DNA of 8,926 nucleotides from an uncultured Planctomycetaceae bacterium (GTDB lineage: Bacteria > Planctomycetota > Planctomycetia > Planctomycetales > Planctomycetaceae). Below are positions 6,144 through 8,926 of the stretch, in pieces. A program made the translations under genes and the position numbers. The notes under the pieces were generated by a model, which was not told the origin of the DNA, made no database searches, and saw only the letters and a program-made list of their open reading frames with translations. Location: contig CALFYU010000115.1 of NCBI GenBank assembly GCA_937952455.1, forward strand, positions 1 to 8,926. The letters are read 5' to 3'. Position 1 is the stretch's first letter, and each line of letters opens with the position of its first letter.

Positions 6144-6956
6144 TCAATTTCCCCCATTGGGGCGGACGGCCGCTTGGAACTCGTTGAAGGAAACCCATTT
6201 TATCTCTTCGCTGTTGAGCAACTTGCTCCACGAGAGCACGGCGGCCCGGTCGGGATCGGTCAGTTTCCAGCGGATCAGGTGCCGGGCCTGATAGTGTATC
6301 CCCGACGGGGTGTGTTGTTTGAGCGTGACCGATACGGGCATGACCTTGCGATCGCGAAGCTCTTGATTGACGACAAGCCGCGGCGCGGGAAAAATCGCCC
6401 GGTCATCGAGCAGCCCGTTGAATCGCTTCGTCCAATCGGCATACCGCAGATAAACATCAACCACTTGCGGCTTCACATCCGATTCGGTCTCGACGGTATA
6501 GGTGTAGTATTCGCTCGCCATCGTCAGCATGTGCCGCTTTTCATCGGACTGCTTCTGAAACACCGGCTGCAATTGAAACTCCAACTCGCCCGCCTTGCGG
6601 AGGGTTTCCACGCCGCCCCTTTTTCTCAAAACGGCGATGTAGCTTTGGATCTGCTTGTCGAATTCGCGCTGCTTTTCCATGATCTCCTTGAACGTGATCG
6701 TCGTGGCCAGCTTGGGTGACTCGCTGAAAATCGTAAACTGCTCTAGCGCCGGCTGAAACTTCGTGATTTCGCCCAAGCCCATCACATGGTCGTAAACCTC
6801 TCCTGCATGAAAGATCGAGCGACTACGGCCGATCACCTTTTGCGCGTTGAGGTCGTAGGTTTCGGTGACCACCGTAAAGTCCTGCGCATGCGCAGATGAT
6901 CCGCCCAGGATCAACCACACGGTGATGCAACAGAGGATTGCAAGTCGGAACGCCAT
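6144..6956 (-). CDS. Exported protein of unknown function (270 aa)
   Basis: Residues 1-24 are a clear signal peptide: Arg4, a hydrophobic core, and AHA before a probable cut at A24/Q25. There is no lipobox cysteine at the cut site, so it is likely a soluble periplasmic protein. The mature part opens with a strand-rich segment (FTVVTETYDLNAQKVIGRS) with GEVYDHVM nearby. Residues 88-148 are highly charged and helical, possibly a coiled coil (KEIMEKQREFDKQIQ). A strand-rich C-terminal half follows, with SGIHYQARHLIRWKL around 218-232. I recognise no enzyme motif. ATG 6956 is supported by AAGGA (6966-6970 on the complement) 9 nt upstream. It starts 25 nt after the stop of the oxidoreductase gene on the same strand, so the two are probably co-transcribed. 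It converges with ppk1. Confidence 0.82.
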   Translation of the reverse strand: MAFRLAILCCITVWLILGGSSAHAQDFTVVTETYDLNAQKVIGRSRSIFHAGEVYDHVMGLGEITKFQPALEQFTIFSESPKLATTITFKEIMEKQREFDKQIQSYIAVLRKRGGVETLRKAGELEFQLQPVFQKQSDEKRHMLTMASEYYTYTVETESDVKPQVVDVYLRYADWTKRFNGLLDDRAIFPAPRLVVNQELRDRKVMPVSVTLKQHTPSGIHYQARHLIRWKLTDPDRAAVLSWSKLLNSEEIKWVSFNEFQAAVRPNGGN

Positions 6957-6981
6957 CGTTGTGTGTCCTTGGTTTTTCGCC

Positions 6982-7875
6982 CTAATTCAATGGGGCCGCC
7001 GCGCCGCCGCTATTTTCGCTGCGCAGCGTCGCTTCGAGGAAGGCTACCGTTTCCAATATCGTCTCTGGAACCAGGGCTGCCGTCCCCGATTCAAACATTT
7101 GCACGATCTCGCGGCACAGATTGCGATAGGCGAAGCGCGACGAAATATCGATCGGCACGACTGCCCGTTCGCAAAATGCCAGCGCCCCGTACCTCGTCGC
7201 GCCCCGGACGATGCCTCGCAACGTGCCGACGCGGTCGCCGTCCCATCGTCCCGTCACGACATCCGCGGTCGGCGTGCCAACGTGCGTGACCTCGGTGCAG
7301 CCTCGACCCATCACGGTGCACAACAGCTCCGTGGGATGGATGCCGTAGTGGAACAATCCCGGATTCCCCTCCATGCGATAAGCCGGACCGTAACTGAGCC
7401 CTCCCAGCACCGGCCCGTAGTCGTCCGCGCGACGTTGAAACTGCAGTAACTCCTCTGCATACCGCATCGCCGACGCGCTGAAAATTGGCACGCCACTTTC
7501 CTGAGCGAGGCGCACCATCTCCTGTGCGTCGGCCCGCGAACAGGCAAACGGCTTGTCAACGTACGCCGGCACGCCCGCCGCCAGAAACGGCCGCACCTGC
7601 GGCAGATGGGCATCGCCGCACAGCGAGAGGATCAAGACGCCGTCGATTTCACCGAGCATGTCGCCCGGCTGATCGACAATCGTCACGCCCATGTCTTGTA
7701 ACTGTCGGGTGTGTGGAGCGATTCGGTCCGGGGACATAGTCGAAGTTCCAGGAGAGCCGCTGACGACCCGCGCCCCGTGGACATATTGGTCGCGGTCCAC
7801 GCCGACGTGGTTCAGGCGTTTCGTAAACTCGACCGCGTGGGACGAATCGAAATCAACGATTCCCAATCGGATCAT
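6982..7875 (-). CDS. Gfo/Idh/MocA-like oxidoreductase
   Basis: A 297-aa protein with the layout of the Gfo/Idh/MocA family: an N-terminal dinucleotide-binding fold, then an alpha/beta C-terminal domain. Support comes from GEIDGVLILSLCGDAH (75-90), then GVPAYVDKPFA with D107-K108-P109 in place of the family's EKP, then SGVPIFSASAMRYAEEL (128-143), and FHYGIHPTELL (175-185) where family members carry the catalytic-region GxH. The N-terminus reads RLGIVDFDSSHAVEF, so the usual GxGxxG nucleotide loop is replaced. Cofactor binding may be altered, and the substrate is unknown. ATG 7875 is chosen because the protein starts right at the first strand. The frame stays open to 8337 but that part has no protein-like character. 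No strong RBS is seen. It is probably co-transcribed with the exported protein 25 nt downstream. Confidence 0.85.
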   Translation of the reverse strand: MIRLGIVDFDSSHAVEFTKRLNHVGVDRDQYVHGARVVSGSPGTSTMSPDRIAPHTRQLQDMGVTIVDQPGDMLGEIDGVLILSLCGDAHLPQVRPFLAAGVPAYVDKPFACSRADAQEMVRLAQESGVPIFSASAMRYAEELLQFQRRADDYGPVLGGLSYGPAYRMEGNPGLFHYGIHPTELLCTVMGRGCTEVTHVGTPTADVVTGRWDGDRVGTLRGIVRGATRYGALAFCERAVVPIDISSRFAYRNLCREIVQMFESGTAALVPETILETVAFLEATLRSENSGGAAAPLN

Positions 7876-8281
7876 GCGCGCTGTCGGCAGATTTGCCGCG
7901 CACAGACCGTGCGGCCCGGCGCACCTCCGCCGTTTTTGAGAGGAGAAATGAGTTGAGAGGGTATGTAGAAGTCGCGGGAGAATAACGCGGCGGGCGTTTC
8001 GCAACAAGGCGAGTCCCCCACGAAAGCACCGGCAGAATTCGCCGGTCCGATTCGCGACCACCACGCCTGGGGAATTGAGACAACCACACCTCACGGTTGT
8101 GAACCGGTCCATGCATCCATTAAGCTGCCGCGCAGCAAAACCCCAAACCGACCGCTTGCGGTCGCAGTGGACGGACGCCGAGATTCCCGCCGCCGATTGG
8201 CATATCCGTGCACCGTCCTCCACCAAAAACCTCGCTCCCCCCAACCAACCGACATTCCCTCCAACACACAAGGACCCCGAT
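7876..8281. other. Divergent intergenic region of about 400 bp
   Basis: It separates the minus-strand oxidoreductase from the plus-strand SDR and should hold promoters for both. I see several short hairpins: 7909-7924 (GTGCG/CGCAC, followed by TTTTT at 7933-7937), 8028-8046 (ACCGGC/GCCGGT), 8080-8100 (ACAACC/GGTTGT), 8124-8136 (GCTGC/GCAGC) and 8150-8163 (GACCGC/GCGGTC). No promoter with both boxes is convincing; TTGAGA at 7953 has only a poor GAGAAT 19 nt on. No gene is supported here. Confidence 0.55.
8270..8274 (+). promoter_or_regulatory. Ribosome binding site of the SDR gene
   Basis: AAGGA lies 7 nt before ATG 8282 and fixes that start. Confidence 0.6.
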
Positions 8282-8926
8282 ATGGCCGGTAAACTCGATG
8301 GACGCACCGCATTGGTCACCGGCGCGGGACGCGGCATCGGCCGTGCGATCGCGCTCGATTTCGCCGCCGAAGGCGCCCGCGTCGCCGCCGCTGCGCGCTC
8401 GCAGGACCAACTCGACGGCCTCGTCGAGGAAATCGCCTCAAAAGGGGGAACCGCCGTCGCCTTTCCCGTCGATCTCTACCAGCGTTCTGCCGCCGCGGAA
8501 CTCGCCGCAACAGTGAAATCTCAAATGGGGCCGGTGGACATCCTCGTCAATAACGCCGGGATCGGCAGCAGCGCCCAGCCGGCCCCGGTGGCCGAGTTCG
8601 ACGAGGAGTTTTGGGATCGTACGCTGCAACTGAATCTCACCGCCCCGTTTTTGCTCTGCAAGGCGGTGCTGCCCGATATGGTCGCCGCTGGTTGGGGGCG
8701 GATCATCACCGTCGCATCGATCAACAGCCGCATCCCGAGTATGCATGCAGCCGGTTATGTCGCCAGCAAACATGGTGTGATGGGGCTGGCCCGCACGATC
8801 GCGATTGAATACGCGTCGGCCGGCATCACCTCGAATTGCATTTGTCCCGGTCCGGTCAAGACTGTGATGAACAATGCGCGAGTCGAATATGATGCACGCC
8901 GCAAGGGAGTCGATCCCGAGGCCTAC
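8282..8926 (+). CDS. Short-chain dehydrogenase/reductase (partial, 3' end missing)
   Basis: The window ends after 215 codons with no stop. Classical SDRs have about 245-260 residues, so roughly 30-45 are missing. The product is a cytosolic NAD(P)-dependent oxidoreductase. It has the cofactor motif TGAGRGIG (13-20), an acidic D64 before the adenine pocket, NNAG (90-93), and the catalytic tetrad N118, S146, Y159 and K163 (YVASK). PGPVKT (189-194) matches the usual PG motif. Arg17 and Arg39 are at positions that often favour NADP(H), which is inference. The family includes FabG-like ketoreductases, glucose/gluconate dehydrogenases and others, and the specific substrate cannot be read from this fragment. 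AAGGA sits 7 nt before ATG 8282. It is divergent from the Gfo/Idh/MocA-like gene. Confidence 0.95.
   Translation, partial: MAGKLDGRTALVTGAGRGIGRAIALDFAAEGARVAAAARSQDQLDGLVEEIASKGGTAVAFPVDLYQRSAAAELAATVKSQMGPVDILVNNAGIGSSAQPAPVAEFDEEFWDRTLQLNLTAPFLLCKAVLPDMVAAGWGRIITVASINSRIPSMHAAGYVASKHGVMGLARTIAIEYASAGITSNCICPGPVKTVMNNARVEYDARRKGVDPEAY

Noticed and set aside
6108..6719. 203-codon plus-strand open frame opposite the exported protein
   Set aside because: The opposite strand has a clear signal peptide, RBS and coherent protein. This frame has no RBS and looks like the antisense shadow.
7941..7956. AGGAG followed by ATG-AGT-TGA, a possible minimal leader ORF
   Set aside because: The spacing is too short (2 nt), the ORF has two codons, and it is over 300 nt from the SDR gene.
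7876..8337. 154-codon N-terminal extension of the oxidoreductase frame
   Set aside because: The extension is Arg/Cys-rich, has no fold-like features, and runs into the SDR start on the other strand. The domain begins at 7875.

Overview
The window reads as ordinary chromosomal DNA of a GC-rich planctomycete. This is inference, from three things: the gene mix (Gfo/Idh/MocA-type oxidoreductase, secreted alpha/beta hydrolase, SDR, secreted proteins of unknown function), the loosely packed genes, and GC-rich palindromic repeats between them. No rRNA, tRNA, CRISPR array, transposase, phage gene or recognisable defence locus was seen.

Layout. 1-93 is leader sequence. 94-408 (+) is a small protein of unknown function. 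409-599 holds two GC-rich hairpin repeats. 600-1580 (+) is a threonine/serine dehydratase. 1581-1763 holds a C-tract/G-tract hairpin and a third copy of the repeat at 417-513. 1764-2852 (+) is a secreted alpha/beta hydrolase. 2853-3222 holds a pair of perfect inverted palindromes. 3223-3726 (+) is a 167-aa protein of unknown function. 3727-3987 holds hairpins and a possible promoter. 3988-6099 (+) is polyphosphate kinase 1. 6144-6956 (-) is a secreted protein of unknown function, convergent with ppk1. 6982-7875 (-) is a Gfo/Idh/MocA-like oxidoreductase just upstream of it. 7876-8281 is a divergent intergenic region. 8282-8926 (+) is an SDR cut by the window edge.

The genes do not form one pathway. 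The only likely operon is the minus-strand pair (oxidoreductase, 25-nt gap, secreted protein). Ppk1 makes polyphosphate from ATP. The dehydratase deaminates hydroxy amino acids. The hydrolase and the 270-aa protein are probably exported. The oxidoreductase and SDR are dinucleotide-dependent enzymes with unknown substrates.

The most notable material is between genes. One 26-nt hairpin family occurs three times, and one copy has paired stem changes that keep base pairing. A second, different palindrome occurs as a perfect inverted pair. Both look like REP/BIME-type interspersed elements. I found no convincing new multi-gene system.
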